Counted from the first letter of the stretch, positions 42,342 to 52,077 are shown. The stretch: DNA of 60,084 nt from DATLMR01 sp035634255 (GCA_035634255.1 DASQDI010000161.1:1-60084), one strand, 5' to 3'. The notes: generated by a model not told the origin, from the letters alone. Made by a program: numbers and translations.

Positions 42342-44591
42342 CTACTCCTTATAAAACCTCCGGTAATTCGCGGCATAGCGCAGCACGCCCTGGACGTAGC
42401 CGCGTGTTTCGCTGAAGGGGATCGACTCTATCCAGTCCTCGATGTCGAGGCCGCCGCGCTCCGCGACCCACCGCTTCGCGCGGCCCGGCCCCGCGTTGTA
42501 GCCCGCGGCGGCGTACTCGATGCGCCCGAACTGCCCGAGCATCTGCGCGAGGTAGTTCATGCCCAGCTTGATGTTGATCTGCGGGTTGAAGAGGTCGGAG
42601 TTCGTGATGCTCCCGACCCCCTGCCGCTTGGCGACGAGCTGCCCGGTCGCGGGCATAAGCTGCATCAGGCCGCGCGCGCCCACGCGCGAGACGGCCGTCG
42701 GGTTGAAGACGCTCTCCTGCCGGATGAGCCCGGCGGCGGTGAACGGGTCGATGCCGTAGCGCTTCGCCTCCTGCTTGATCGTCTCCCAGTGGACCATCGG
42801 GAAGAAGATGTCCCAGGCCTCGCGCGGGAGCTCCTGGTCGCGGTAGGAGTAGATGTCCGGGTAGCCCTTGCGCAGGATCAGAGTGGCCTGAAAATTCTCG
42901 CCCCGGCGCGAATAATACTGGGCGAGCCGCAGGTTGAGCATCGGCGAATCGGGGGCCTCCGCCAGAGCGTGGTTGATCTCCTTCAGGAAGAGGTCGCTCA
43001 GGCCCAGCACCTCGAAGTCGTCGGCCTTCGCCACGTGACCGGAGTGCGAGCCGTCGGCCGTCTCCTGAATCTTCTCGACGTAGGTGACGTTCGCGCGGAT
43101 GCGCTCAAGGTCGGAGCCCGCCCTCGCCTGCTCCGGCCTCAGGGACGGGTCTTTACGGCGCAGTGCGTCGGCCCGCAGCTTCGCCACGTAGCCGTGATAG
43201 CCGTGGCGGTACCGCTCCACGACCAGGTCGTATAGAGCGAGGGCGCGCGCCCCGTTCCCGAGCCGTTCTTCGGACTTGCCCGCCCAGAATGCGGCCTCCC
43301 CGATGAACTTGCTCTCCGGGTAGCGGTAACTGGACAGGTGCTTCTGGAGGACGCGCGCCGCCTCCGCGTAATTCTTCGACAGGTACGCGCGCCACCCGAT
43401 CTCGTAAGAAGCCTCGGGCGCGTACTGGCTCGCGGGGTAAGCCCCTAACAACTGCCTGTAGCGAACGAGGGCCTCGCCGGTCCGGCTCTGTTTTTCGAGG
43501 TAGGCCGCGAGGTTGTAAAGCGACTCTTCGGCGCGGCGGCTCCGCGGGTAGAGGCTGAGCAGCCGGTCCGTGACGACGGCGGATTCGGCCGCGCGGTTCG
43601 ACCGGCGCAGGGCCTCGGCCTGATTGAAGAGCGCCTCCGAGTGCATCTCCGCGTTGCGGCCGCTGACCCTTGAGAGAGGCAGGACCGCCTGCGCCGTCTG
43701 CTTGCTGTTAAGCAGGCTCACGCCCCTCTGAAGCTGAACCCGGTCGTCGCGCTCGGCCTCGGGGAATTGCGCGATGAATGAATCATACGCCTGAGCCACG
43801 GCCCAGTACTGCTTCGAGGCGTAAAGGGCGTCTATCCGCGCGCGCTCTTCTTCGTAAGAGGCCGGGTTGCTCTTGGGGGAGAGCCCCAGGGCGGTCAGCC
43901 GGGCTTCGGCCCGCTCGCTCGCGGAGGTCGCGGGAATCTCGTAGTAGATGCGTCGGTAAAGCTGCGCGGCCTGATCGCCCCTGCCCTTGCTCTCGTGAGC
44001 CTGCGCGGAGATGAAGACCGCGTCGGCGTCCCCGGCCTCCGACAGGTCCGAGAGCCCTTTGATCGCGCCGTCGGGGTCCCCGAGCGCGATTGCCATTTCG
44101 GCCGCGCGGAGCCTCGCGTCGCGCGCCTTCAGGGAGTCCTGATGTTTCGCGTAGAGGGCCCCGTAATCGCGCCGCGCGTCACTCTTCTGCCCGGCCGCGG
44201 CCTCGCTCTCGGCCCGGTAAAAGAGCGCGTAATCACCGAGCGACGAATGCGCTTCTACGGCCCGCACGTCGAGCGCCTCTATGGCCTCGGAGTAGTTCTG
44301 CCCGGAGTGGGCGAGGTAGCCGCGCAGGAACTTGGCGAGGGAGGCGGCGCGGGTCTTGTTATAGCGGCGCTCTATCTCCAGCAACTCGCCCGCGCCCGGC
44401 TTGCCGCCCGAGTTCGTGACCAGCGCGCGCAGGGCTTGAAGGCCGCGCTCGGAATCCCCGGCGGCCTTCTGGCAGGAAGCGGTCATGGGCATGGTGGACA
44501 CCAGAAGGAGCGCCATCATCGGCACCACGATGGCCGCGGACTTCCCGTGCCGTTTCATAAGGCCGGAGCGGGTGAGGATCGATTTGAACAT
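42342..44591 (-). CDS. Slt-type lytic murein transglycosylase with TPR-like superhelix
   Basis: 749 residues from the ATG at 44591 (GGGAG upstream), with a hydrophobic export signal ending near MPMTASC. Most of the protein (about 60-590) is a helical superhelix like the Slt70 U-domain. The C-terminal domain has the catalytic glutamate in GLIRQESVFNPTAVS, followed by GARGLMQLMPATG and YAAAGYNAGPGRAKRW, the three motifs of the SLT fold. It cleaves peptidoglycan glycan strands to anhydro-muropeptides. The cysteine lies in no canonical lipobox, so it is probably soluble in the periplasm. Confidence 0.93.
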   Translation of the reverse strand: MFKSILTRSGLMKRHGKSAAIVVPMMALLLVSTMPMTASCQKAAGDSERGLQALRALVTNSGGKPGAGELLEIERRYNKTRAASLAKFLRGYLAHSGQNYSEAIEALDVRAVEAHSSLGDYALFYRAESEAAAGQKSDARRDYGALYAKHQDSLKARDARLRAAEMAIALGDPDGAIKGLSDLSEAGDADAVFISAQAHESKGRGDQAAQLYRRIYYEIPATSASERAEARLTALGLSPKSNPASYEEERARIDALYASKQYWAVAQAYDSFIAQFPEAERDDRVQLQRGVSLLNSKQTAQAVLPLSRVSGRNAEMHSEALFNQAEALRRSNRAAESAVVTDRLLSLYPRSRRAEESLYNLAAYLEKQSRTGEALVRYRQLLGAYPASQYAPEASYEIGWRAYLSKNYAEAARVLQKHLSSYRYPESKFIGEAAFWAGKSEERLGNGARALALYDLVVERYRHGYHGYVAKLRADALRRKDPSLRPEQARAGSDLERIRANVTYVEKIQETADGSHSGHVAKADDFEVLGLSDLFLKEINHALAEAPDSPMLNLRLAQYYSRRGENFQATLILRKGYPDIYSYRDQELPREAWDIFFPMVHWETIKQEAKRYGIDPFTAAGLIRQESVFNPTAVSRVGARGLMQLMPATGQLVAKRQGVGSITNSDLFNPQINIKLGMNYLAQMLGQFGRIEYAAAGYNAGPGRAKRWVAERGGLDIEDWIESIPFSETRGYVQGVLRYAANYRRFYKE

Positions 44592-44777
44592 TTGAAGCTC
44601 CCGATTTCTGCCTGCGAAAAAGATTACGTAGGGCTGATGCAAATTATCATCGAACTGGTTTACTGCCGACAAGTAAAATCAACCGGAAACCACTCGCGGT
44701 TCGGAGAGGCGGTGAGTGAAGGTTAAAGAGTCTGCGGCAACACGTCGAGGGCAGCGCGTCGGGGGCTGACGATTAAA

Positions 44778-44798
44778 GCGACCCGGCCGTCGGGTCGC
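44778..44798 (-). terminator. terminator hairpin of the GAF-like gene
   Basis: GCGACCCG (44778-44785) pairs with CGGGTCGC (44791-44798) around a 5-nt loop; read on the minus strand TTTAATC follows. It stands 46 nt after the stop at 44845. Confidence 0.6.
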
Positions 44799-44844
44799 CC
44801 CGTCTCGGAACAGTCTTGAAAGAGGCTGGGGATAGTCCGCGTGC

Positions 44845-46209
44845 TCACACCTGCACGGAGGGGCCGGGGTGATCCGACCCGAGCCTCGACTTGTCTCCTT
44901 CGGCGAGCGTGTTGACCAGCTCGTCGTAAAAATAATCGAATTTGGCCGCGACCGTCGGCGACACGCGCTTCTCGTACATCTGCCGGCTGCGGTCTATGTC
45001 TTCCTTGAGCCTGTCGTAAAGGTCGTTATTCCGACGCCCTTCGGCAACCTTCTGCTCGTTGTAGAGCTTTATCTCGCTGACGAGCAGCCGGGCGAACCTG
45101 CGCGCGTCTTTGTGAAGCCTCTCTTCCTCGTCGAGCGCGGCGGACCGCGAGCCGGCGGCGGCCGGGCTGCTTTCGACAGGGGCGCGGGTCTCGGGCTGGC
45201 GGGCGAAGCCCTCCCGGTCCGGCGGGGGCTCGGCGACGGGCCTGAAGAATTCCGGCGGAGGCTCGGCGGCCGGGTGATTCAGTTCGCCGGAAGCCCGCGA
45301 GTTGACCTGGGCGGGCTGCGGGGACTGAGGCGGTCCCGGAAGCGCGCCGGTCGGCATGGGTTGAGCGTTCGCGTTCGCGGCCGCCTGAGACGGTCCGGGG
45401 AGCGGCCCGCTCACGGGGCGCGCCGACCCCGCCCCCGCCTCAGAGGACCGCGCGGCCCCCTGAGCGCCTTCGCCCATCCTCGCCCTGAGCGAAACGAGTT
45501 CCACTACGAGCCCGGAAGTGTGGACGAGCAGCTCTATCGCCTCGACATTGATCGACTCTTCGCCGCGGTCGGCCGCGTCGGAGTAGAGTATCGCCGCGGT
45601 CTTCCCGCGCACTTTCAGCGGGACGACGAGGACCCTTTTCGGCAGGATGTTACCCAGGCGGCTGAATATCAGGTCGTTCTCGGCCTGCTGGTCTGGGGCG
45701 CTGTAGAAGGTCTGTTGAGAGTTGATCCCCGCGCGCAGAGCCGTGTCGGATTGCAGCGAGACGGAGAGGCCGCGGATGGCGTTGTTGCTCATGCTGTCGT
45801 CGAAGCCGCGGGCGGCCCAGGCCAGGGCGTTGGTCCCTTTGACCACGAACAGGACAACTCGCGGCGCGAAGTTCGCGGCACGGGCGACGAGGGCGTTGAG
45901 CACTTCCGCCTGCGTCCTCTGCTCGTCCAGCTCGACGACGGAGTCGCGCAGCAGGGCGATGTCGGCCCCGAGCCGCGCGCTCTCCGCCCCGGCCTTGCCG
46001 ACCTGAGCATTCACGTCCGCCGCGATCTGCGCCAGGGTTTGATCCGACTCGGGCAGCACGCCCGCCGCGTCCGTCCGCTCCAGCAGTCTGGTGAACGACT
46101 CGTTTACTTCTCTCTGTAGATTGCTGATGTCCTGTTCGAGCAAACTGACGCGAGAGCGCACCAGCTCTTCCATCTGTTTGCGAAGCCGCACCACACGCTC
46201 GTTTTCCAC
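44845..46209 (-). CDS. coiled-coil/GAF-like protein with Pro-rich linker and conserved helical C-terminus
   Basis: 454 residues. Residues 1-100 are charged helices (VRLRKQMEELVRSRVSLLEQ). About 105-240 fit a GAF-like sensory fold (LNALVARAANFAPRVVLFVV, VLVVPLKVRGKTAAILYSDA). A Pro/Ala/Gly linker covers 245-350. The last 90 residues are a compact helical module (HKDARRFARLLVSEIKLYNE, RSRQMYEKRV), which I associate with regulatory proteins of acidobacteria and myxobacteria but cannot name. No signal, membrane or DNA-binding motif. It may be a cytoplasmic signalling scaffold. Function is not known. Confidence 0.78.
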   Translation of the reverse strand: MENERVVRLRKQMEELVRSRVSLLEQDISNLQREVNESFTRLLERTDAAGVLPESDQTLAQIAADVNAQVGKAGAESARLGADIALLRDSVVELDEQRTQAEVLNALVARAANFAPRVVLFVVKGTNALAWAARGFDDSMSNNAIRGLSVSLQSDTALRAGINSQQTFYSAPDQQAENDLIFSRLGNILPKRVLVVPLKVRGKTAAILYSDAADRGEESINVEAIELLVHTSGLVVELVSLRARMGEGAQGAARSSEAGAGSARPVSGPLPGPSQAAANANAQPMPTGALPGPPQSPQPAQVNSRASGELNHPAAEPPPEFFRPVAEPPPDREGFARQPETRAPVESSPAAAGSRSAALDEEERLHKDARRFARLLVSEIKLYNEQKVAEGRRNNDLYDRLKEDIDRSRQMYEKRVSPTVAAKFDYFYDELVNTLAEGDKSRLGSDHPGPSVQV

Positions 46210-46645
46210 CGAGTTCCTCCCACATTCCAGAAGATCAATCCGCGGGGACTAAAGGGCTTGTTTTCCAGGCACCCGATTATCCCGCAGCGGTTATTCGTTG
46301 TCAATAATCGCCCGTCCCGGTCCCCATTTCAACGGTCCCGCGAAATTTCAGGGACCGGAAGCGCGCGCCCGATTATACCCTCTCCCCGCTCGGGCTGTCC
46401 TCATGCGAAAGACTTTTATGCGCCCTCGGCGTGCAGAGAAGCTACTCGAATTCCATGCGCCTGACAAGCATTCCCGTCGATCACCCGGTCGGTCATGGAG
46501 TAAATTCGGTCATGGAGTAAATAAGGAGCGGGCCGGGCGCTCGGGGCTTCGGGAGGGTCGGAGAGCTTGATGCGGCTTCCTGCGCGTTAATTTCATTGAG
46601 CGCGGAGGGGCGCGGGCGGCGCGGGCGATTCGTTTTGATGGATGC
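46210..46645. other. intergenic region with a 17-bp tandem repeat
   Basis: This part of the gap between the divergent GAF-like gene and the rimP operon holds no gene I can support. At 46489-46522 the 17-bp unit TCGGTCATGGAGTAAAT occurs twice, back to back and without mismatch. Each unit contains GGTCATGGAG followed by TAAAT. Nothing else repeats. Confidence 0.7.
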
Positions 46646-46719
46646 TTGCTTTTTGTTCGGACCTGAATGTATCATAAAAGGCTTGTTGCTGAACAAGTGG
46701 GCTCGCGCCCACTTTTTTT
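46646..46719 (+). promoter_or_regulatory. promoter and attenuator-like leader of rimP-nusA-infB
   Basis: TTGCTT (46646-46651), an 18-nt spacer and TATCAT (46670-46675) would start RNA near 46682. The leader then holds a perfect intrinsic terminator: AAGTGGGC (46695-46702), loop TCGC, GCCCACTT (46707-46714), inside a run of seven T (46713-46719), only 12 nt before the rimP ATG. A smaller competing stem, CTTGTT (46682-46687) with AACAAG (46692-46697), shares the first three bases of the terminator arm. No gene precedes it on this strand, so the terminator is a leader device, not the end of a gene. Confidence 0.65.
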
Positions 46720-46731
46720 CTTGATCGCGCA

Positions 46732-47193
46732 ATGGAAGAACTGGACAGGACATCTATTGAAAAGATTATCGAGCGCGTTACGGCACGTGAGGGGCTTGAG
46801 CTGGTCCACTGGGAGCTTGTCGGCCCGCGCAATAATCTCATACTGCGCATTTACATCGACAAGCCCGGCGGGGTCAATCACGGCGATTGCGGGACGGTGA
46901 GCGATCAGGTCGGCCTGTTAATGGATGTCGAGGATTTGATCCCCAGTAAGTACACGCTGGAAGTTTCGTCGCCGGGCATAGAGCGGGGTCTTTACAAGCG
47001 CGCGGACTACGAGCGCTTCGCGGGCAATAGGATCAGGCTCAAGGCGGCCGAGCCCATCAACAATCAGCGGAATTTCCGCGGCAAGCTGGTAGGTATCGAG
47101 GGCGATACCATCAAACTTGATGCCGACGGCCTCGGTGAGGTCGAGATACCTTACGACAAGGTCGTCAAAGCAAACATCGAGTACGAATTCTAA
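46732..47193 (+). CDS. rimP: ribosome maturation factor RimP
   Basis: 153 residues, normal length. The N-terminal alpha/beta domain has LELVHWELVGPRNNLILRIY and IDKPGGVNHGDC, and the conserved DLIPSKYTLEVSSPGIERGL bridges to the SH3-like C-domain. It acts in 30S assembly. The ribosome-binding site before the ATG is poor, as the terminator-like stem occupies the space. It heads the rimP-nusA-infB-rbfA order found in most bacteria. Confidence 0.95.
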   Translation: MEELDRTSIEKIIERVTAREGLELVHWELVGPRNNLILRIYIDKPGGVNHGDCGTVSDQVGLLMDVEDLIPSKYTLEVSSPGIERGLYKRADYERFAGNRIRLKAAEPINNQRNFRGKLVGIEGDTIKLDADGLGEVEIPYDKVVKANIEYEF

Positions 47194-47352
47194 CGCGGCC
47201 GCCTCGGGGCGAGGGTCGCACAGCAAGGTTTCAGGATTTCGGGCCGCGCGCCACCCCGCGCGGGGCTGGACAGGGCGACACGGCAGCGCCCCTCCCGGTA
47301 ATCCTGTGCGGGCATTCATTTTCCGGCCCATGACTGTTTGGAGCGAGGAGCT

Positions 47353-49302
47353 ATGTCGACGAGTCCGATACCACAGACGATAGATATTTTGAGCCGCGAG
47401 AAGGGCATCGACCCTAACGTCATCATCTCGGCCATAGAAGATGCGGTCGTCACCGCAGCCCGCAAGCAGTTCAAGACGGGCGAAGACCTCCGCGCTCGCT
47501 ACAACCCGGAGACGGGCGACGTAGAGCTTTACGCCCTGATGACCGTCGTCGAAGAGGTCGCGGACCCGGCCACCGAGATAAGCATCAGTGATGTCGAGGA
47601 GATGGGCGTCGAGGGGGCCGAAGTGGGCGACCAGCTTGAGTTCCCCAAGCCGCGCGAGGAGCTGGGCCGCATCGCCGCCCAGACCGCAAAGCAGATCATC
47701 TTCCAGAAGGTGCGAGAGGCCGAGCGCAACAACATCCACGACGAGTACATCAGCCGCATCGGGGAGCTGGTCCACGGGTTCGTCAAGCGGTTCGAGGGCG
47801 GGCGCATCATCACCGACCTCGGCAAGGTCGAGGCCGTGCTCCCGAAGACCCAGCAGTCGCGCGCCGAGTCGTTCAGCCAGGGCGAGCGCATCCGCATCGT
47901 GATCAACGCCGTCTCGAAGGACTCGAAAGGCCCGCAGGTCGAAGTCTCGCGGACGTCGCCCGAGCTTCTCAAGCGGCTGTTCGAGATGGAAGTGCCGGAG
48001 ATTTATGACGGGACGGTGCAGATCAAGGCCGCCGTCCGCGAGCCCGGGGACCGGGCGAAGATCGCCGTCATCTCCACCGAGCGCGACGTCGACCCCGTCG
48101 GCGCGTGCGTCGGGATGAAGGGCTCGCGAGTGCAGGCCATCATCCGCGAGCTGCGCGGGGAGCGCATAGACATCATCGAGTGGAGCGAGGACCCGGCCGT
48201 CTTCGCCGCCAACGCCTTGTCCCCGGCCAAGGTCTCGAAGGTGGAGATCAACAGCTTCGAGGACAAGAAGCTGACCGTGACCGTGCCGGAAGACCAGCTG
48301 TCACTTGCGATAGGCAAGAAGGGTCAGAACGTCAGGCTCGCGGCCAAGCTCGTCGGCTGGCACATCGACATCCGCAGCGCCGAGGAGGCCGCGCGCGCGG
48401 CCGCCGCGCAGCTCGAAGCGGTCATGGCGGGCGGGGAGGCCACGCTCACCGACATTCGCGAGAGCCTGGCTCTGGACCAGATCACCGCCGAGCGGTTGAA
48501 GGATCGGGGCATCGAGACCATCGAGCAACTCGCCGCGACTACCGTGGACGAGCTGGTCGACGCCATCGACATAAGCTTCGACCAGGCGAACGAGATCATC
48601 GAGAGGGCGCACCGCCTCTGGGCGCAGAAGCAGGCGCGCGAGGCGAGGGAGGCCCGCGAGACCGAAGCCTCCGGGGGCGAGGGTGAAGCTCAGGCGGGCG
48701 AGGGCGTCTCCGTCTCCGAGCAGACCTCGGAAGGAAGCCCGGAAGAGTCGGAAGAGACCGAAGCGGAGGCGGCCCCCGCCTCGGAAGCCGCGTCCGGGGA
48801 CGAGCAGGCGGAGGCGGGCGAGCAGCAGGCCGCTCCGGAATCGGCGGAAGACCGTGAAGAAGATGTCAGGAGTCAGGAGGAAGAGTTCGCGCCCCCTCCG
48901 GGGGCCGAGCCCGAGCCGTCGCGTCCAACGGCGTCCGCCGAGCCCGACTTTAACGCGATGAGCCCGTCGGAGGCGCAGATTCAGGAGTTCCTGTCCGATG
49001 CGTCCTCCGGCTCGGCCGAAGCGCCAGGCCCCATGCCGGCCTCGGGCCTCGAAGCGTTCGCGCCCGGCGCGCGCGTCGTCGCGGAGAGTCAGGCGGAGTG
49101 GGCGGCGGAGGCGGAGGACGCGCAGCCTGAGGTCTCCGAAGAGAGCCCGTCGGAAGCTGCGGAGCGGGAGACGGGCGAAGAGAATACGGACGAGCTTTCG
49201 GCCGGGATTTTTGAAGGCGCTGGCTCTGAAACTCAGGCAGACGTAACGGAAGGGAGCAGAGAGGGGGAGCGGCCCGACGACGGCGATGAGTCGGAAAAGT
49301 AG
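47353..49302 (+). CDS. nusA: transcription factor NusA with long acidic tail
   Basis: 649 residues from the ATG at 47353 (GAGGAG upstream); a TTG at 47338 is rejected. The N-domain binds RNA polymerase (IDILSREKGIDPNVIISAIE), the S1 domain spans about 135-200, two KH domains 230-350 (VGACVGMKGSRVQAI, LAIGKKGQNVRLAAKL), then a helix-hairpin repeat (365-425). The final 220 residues are acidic and disordered, rich in Glu, Ala, Ser and Pro. The tail contains two in-frame copies of the heptamer TCAGGAG (48866-48879), the unit of the intergenic elements. NusA controls pausing, termination and antitermination. Confidence 0.95.
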   Translation: MSTSPIPQTIDILSREKGIDPNVIISAIEDAVVTAARKQFKTGEDLRARYNPETGDVELYALMTVVEEVADPATEISISDVEEMGVEGAEVGDQLEFPKPREELGRIAAQTAKQIIFQKVREAERNNIHDEYISRIGELVHGFVKRFEGGRIITDLGKVEAVLPKTQQSRAESFSQGERIRIVINAVSKDSKGPQVEVSRTSPELLKRLFEMEVPEIYDGTVQIKAAVREPGDRAKIAVISTERDVDPVGACVGMKGSRVQAIIRELRGERIDIIEWSEDPAVFAANALSPAKVSKVEINSFEDKKLTVTVPEDQLSLAIGKKGQNVRLAAKLVGWHIDIRSAEEAARAAAAQLEAVMAGGEATLTDIRESLALDQITAERLKDRGIETIEQLAATTVDELVDAIDISFDQANEIIERAHRLWAQKQAREAREARETEASGGEGEAQAGEGVSVSEQTSEGSPEESEETEAEAAPASEAASGDEQAEAGEQQAAPESAEDREEDVRSQEEEFAPPPGAEPEPSRPTASAEPDFNAMSPSEAQIQEFLSDASSGSAEAPGPMPASGLEAFAPGARVVAESQAEWAAEAEDAQPEVSEESPSEAAERETGEENTDELSAGIFEGAGSETQADVTEGSREGERPDDGDESEK

Positions 49303-49359
49303 TGGCCGAGGTGTCGGCAAACCGCTTCGGACGATTGCAGGGGCGCAACCGGATTTAAT

Positions 49360-52077
49360 ATGGCAACAGGGCAAAAGATTAGAATTTACGATTTAGCGAA
49401 GGAATTGAAGCTCGACAACAAACGAGTGATCGATGACGCGCGGCGCGAGGGCATAGACGTGAGCGTGCCTTCGAACACCGTACCGTTTGAGGTGGCCGAG
49501 CGAATTCGCACGAAATACTTCCCGAAGAAAGCGGCCCCGGTGACCGGGCCGCGCCTCGTTAAACACGCCAAGCCTGTCGAGGCGGCCGAGCCTTCCGCCG
49601 CCGGGCCCGCCGAAGTCCAGATGACTCCGCCGCCCGCCGAACCCGAGGCGGAGCCCCCGGTGCCGAGCCCGGCGTCCGAGTTCGAGCAGACGAAGTTCGA
49701 CGCAGCCAGACCGAAAGTCCTTAAGCTGAGAGCGGCGCCCGCGCCCGCGGCGGAGCCGGAGCCGTCTGCGGAGCAGCCCATCACGGAAGCTCAACCTGAG
49801 ACGCCCGCGGCGGTCGAGCAGCCCGAAGAACCGGCGGCGGCAGCGCCTCCGCAGGAGCAGGAACCGGCCAGACAAGAGCCTCCCGCTCCCTCGTCACCCG
49901 GAGCAGCGCCCAAGCCCGCGCCCGCGCCCCAGCAGCGCCCGCGCACGCAGGTTCGCGTGCTGAGGCCCCAGCCCGGAATGACGCCCCCCCCGCCCCCGTC
50001 GGCGAGGACGGTGTCGCCCGCGGCGGGAGGCCGCCAGCCGGGAAGGTATCCGGCGGCGATGGCCGAGCCCGCGCCTTCTCAGGAAGCCCCGGCGGTAAAA
50101 CCGGCCGCGCCGCGGACCACTTACATCCCGCAGGACACGGGACGCCCGCGCAAGCGCACGCGCAGGGGCAAGCGGGGCCCCGGGGAGTTCGGGCCGGAGG
50201 AAGGCAGGCGTCTGGACACGCCCCGCCCCACGCGGGGGCTCACGCCCGCCGTCCAGCAGAAGCCCAAGCCGGTCTTCACCGAGCTGAAGTCCATCAAGCT
50301 CGTCGAAGGGACCACGGTCAAGGAGTTCTCCGAGCGGCTCGACCTGAAGGCCAGAGACATAGTGCAGATGCTGTTCCAGCGCGGGGTGATGGCTACCATC
50401 AACCAGACGCTCAACCCGGAGACGGCAAAAGATCTGGGCCGGGAGTTCGGCTACGACATCAGCTTCGTCCCGTTCGAGGAGATGATCAGCGACACGGAAG
50501 AGGAGAAGATGATCGAGTCGGGCGATGAGATGCGCACCCTCCGCGCGCCCGTCGTGACCGTCATGGGCCACGTCGATCACGGCAAGACCTCTCTGCTCGA
50601 CGCCATCCGCTCGACGCACGTGGCGGAGGGGGAGGCGGGCGGCATCACCCAGCACATCGGCGCGTACTCGGTCGAGGTGCCGGACCCGGATGACCCGGAG
50701 CAGAAGCGCCGCATCGTGTTCCTCGACACGCCGGGCCACGAAGCCTTCACGATGATGCGAGCCCGAGGCGCGCGCGTCACCGACGTCGTGGTGCTCGTCG
50801 TCGCGGCCGACGACGGGGTGATGCCCCAGACCCTCGAAGCGATTGACCACGCGAAGGCGGCCGAAGTGCCGATCATCGTGGCCATCAACAAGATCGACAA
50901 GCCCGACGCTAACGTGGACCGCGTCAGGCAGGAGCTCGCCGACAGGGGGCTCCTCTGGGACGGCTGGGGCGGCGACACGGTTATGGTGGAGGTCTCGGCC
51001 AAAAAGCGGCTGAATCTCGACAACCTGCTCGAAATGATCATCCTGACTTCCGACCTGCTGGAGCTCAAGGCCAACGCGGAGCGGCTCTCTTCGGGCGTCG
51101 TGCTCGAAGCCAAGCTCGACAGGGGGCGCGGCCCCGTGGCCACGGTGCTCGTGCAGCAGGGGACGCTCAAGGTCGGGGACCCGTTCATCGTGGGCCAGGT
51201 GTTCGGCCGCGTCCGCGCCATGTTCGACGACCGGGGCAGAAGCATTCAGATCTCGGGCCCCTCGACCCCGGCGGAGGTGCTCGGCCTGCAGGGCGTGCCG
51301 CACGCGGGCGACCAGTTCCAGGTAGTTCAGGACGCGACGCAGGCGCAGCACATCGCCAACCAGAGGCAGATGCAGGCGCGGCAGGCGGCAATCGCCCGCA
51401 CCTCCGCGCGCAGCCTCGAACAGCTCTTCTCCGACCAGACGCAGGTCAAAGAGCTGCTCATCATCCTCAAGGGCGACGTGCAGGGCTCGGTCGAGGCCGT
51501 ACGCGACGGGCTCAACAAGCTCTCGACCGACCGCGTCAAAGTCCGCATCATCCGGTCGGGCGTGGGCGCGATCACCGAGTCCGACGTGATGCTCGCGGCC
51601 GCTTCGGCCAAGGACATGAACCGGGCCGCGGTCATCATCGGCTTCAACATCAGGCCGGAGGCGAGGGCCCGCGAGATCGCGGAGATCGAGGGCGTGGACA
51701 TAAGGCTCCACACGATCATCTACAAGGTCGAGGAGGAGATGCGCAACGCTATGCTCGGGCTCCTGGAGGCCACCAAGCGCGAGGTCATCACGGGCCACGC
51801 GGAGGTGCGCCAGGTATTCCGGGTCCCGCGCATCGGGCAGATCGCCGGCTGCTACGTGACCGACGGATTCCTCAAGCGCTCGTCGGCCCGCGTCCTGCGC
51901 GACAACGTCGTCGTCTACGAAGGCAAGATCGAGTCTCTCAGGCGCTTCAAGGACGACGTGGGCGAAGTCAAGCAGGGCTACGAGTGCGGCATCTCTATGG
52001 AGCGGTTCCAGGACGTAAAAGAGGGTGACGTGATCGAGGCTTACATAACTGAAGAGGTGGCCCCGACTCAGTTATAA
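49360..52077 (+). CDS. infB: translation initiation factor IF-2
   Basis: 905 residues. An IF2 N-module (KIRIYDLAKELKLDNKRVID) is followed by a 240-residue Pro/Ala/Glu-rich linker with a basic patch (RPRKRTRRGKRGPG), a second N-module near 312 and the GTPase domain: GHVDHGKTSL near 402, DTPGHEAF and NKIDKPDAN. Domains II-IV follow to the C-terminus, including the fMet-tRNA-binding C2 domain. It joins initiator tRNA to the 30S and drives subunit joining. It is 57 nt after nusA. Confidence 0.97.
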   Translation: MATGQKIRIYDLAKELKLDNKRVIDDARREGIDVSVPSNTVPFEVAERIRTKYFPKKAAPVTGPRLVKHAKPVEAAEPSAAGPAEVQMTPPPAEPEAEPPVPSPASEFEQTKFDAARPKVLKLRAAPAPAAEPEPSAEQPITEAQPETPAAVEQPEEPAAAAPPQEQEPARQEPPAPSSPGAAPKPAPAPQQRPRTQVRVLRPQPGMTPPPPPSARTVSPAAGGRQPGRYPAAMAEPAPSQEAPAVKPAAPRTTYIPQDTGRPRKRTRRGKRGPGEFGPEEGRRLDTPRPTRGLTPAVQQKPKPVFTELKSIKLVEGTTVKEFSERLDLKARDIVQMLFQRGVMATINQTLNPETAKDLGREFGYDISFVPFEEMISDTEEEKMIESGDEMRTLRAPVVTVMGHVDHGKTSLLDAIRSTHVAEGEAGGITQHIGAYSVEVPDPDDPEQKRRIVFLDTPGHEAFTMMRARGARVTDVVVLVVAADDGVMPQTLEAIDHAKAAEVPIIVAINKIDKPDANVDRVRQELADRGLLWDGWGGDTVMVEVSAKKRLNLDNLLEMIILTSDLLELKANAERLSSGVVLEAKLDRGRGPVATVLVQQGTLKVGDPFIVGQVFGRVRAMFDDRGRSIQISGPSTPAEVLGLQGVPHAGDQFQVVQDATQAQHIANQRQMQARQAAIARTSARSLEQLFSDQTQVKELLIILKGDVQGSVEAVRDGLNKLSTDRVKVRIIRSGVGAITESDVMLAAASAKDMNRAAVIIGFNIRPEARAREIAEIEGVDIRLHTIIYKVEEEMRNAMLGLLEATKREVITGHAEVRQVFRVPRIGQIAGCYVTDGFLKRSSARVLRDNVVVYEGKIESLRRFKDDVGEVKQGYECGISMERFQDVKEGDVIEAYITEEVAPTQL

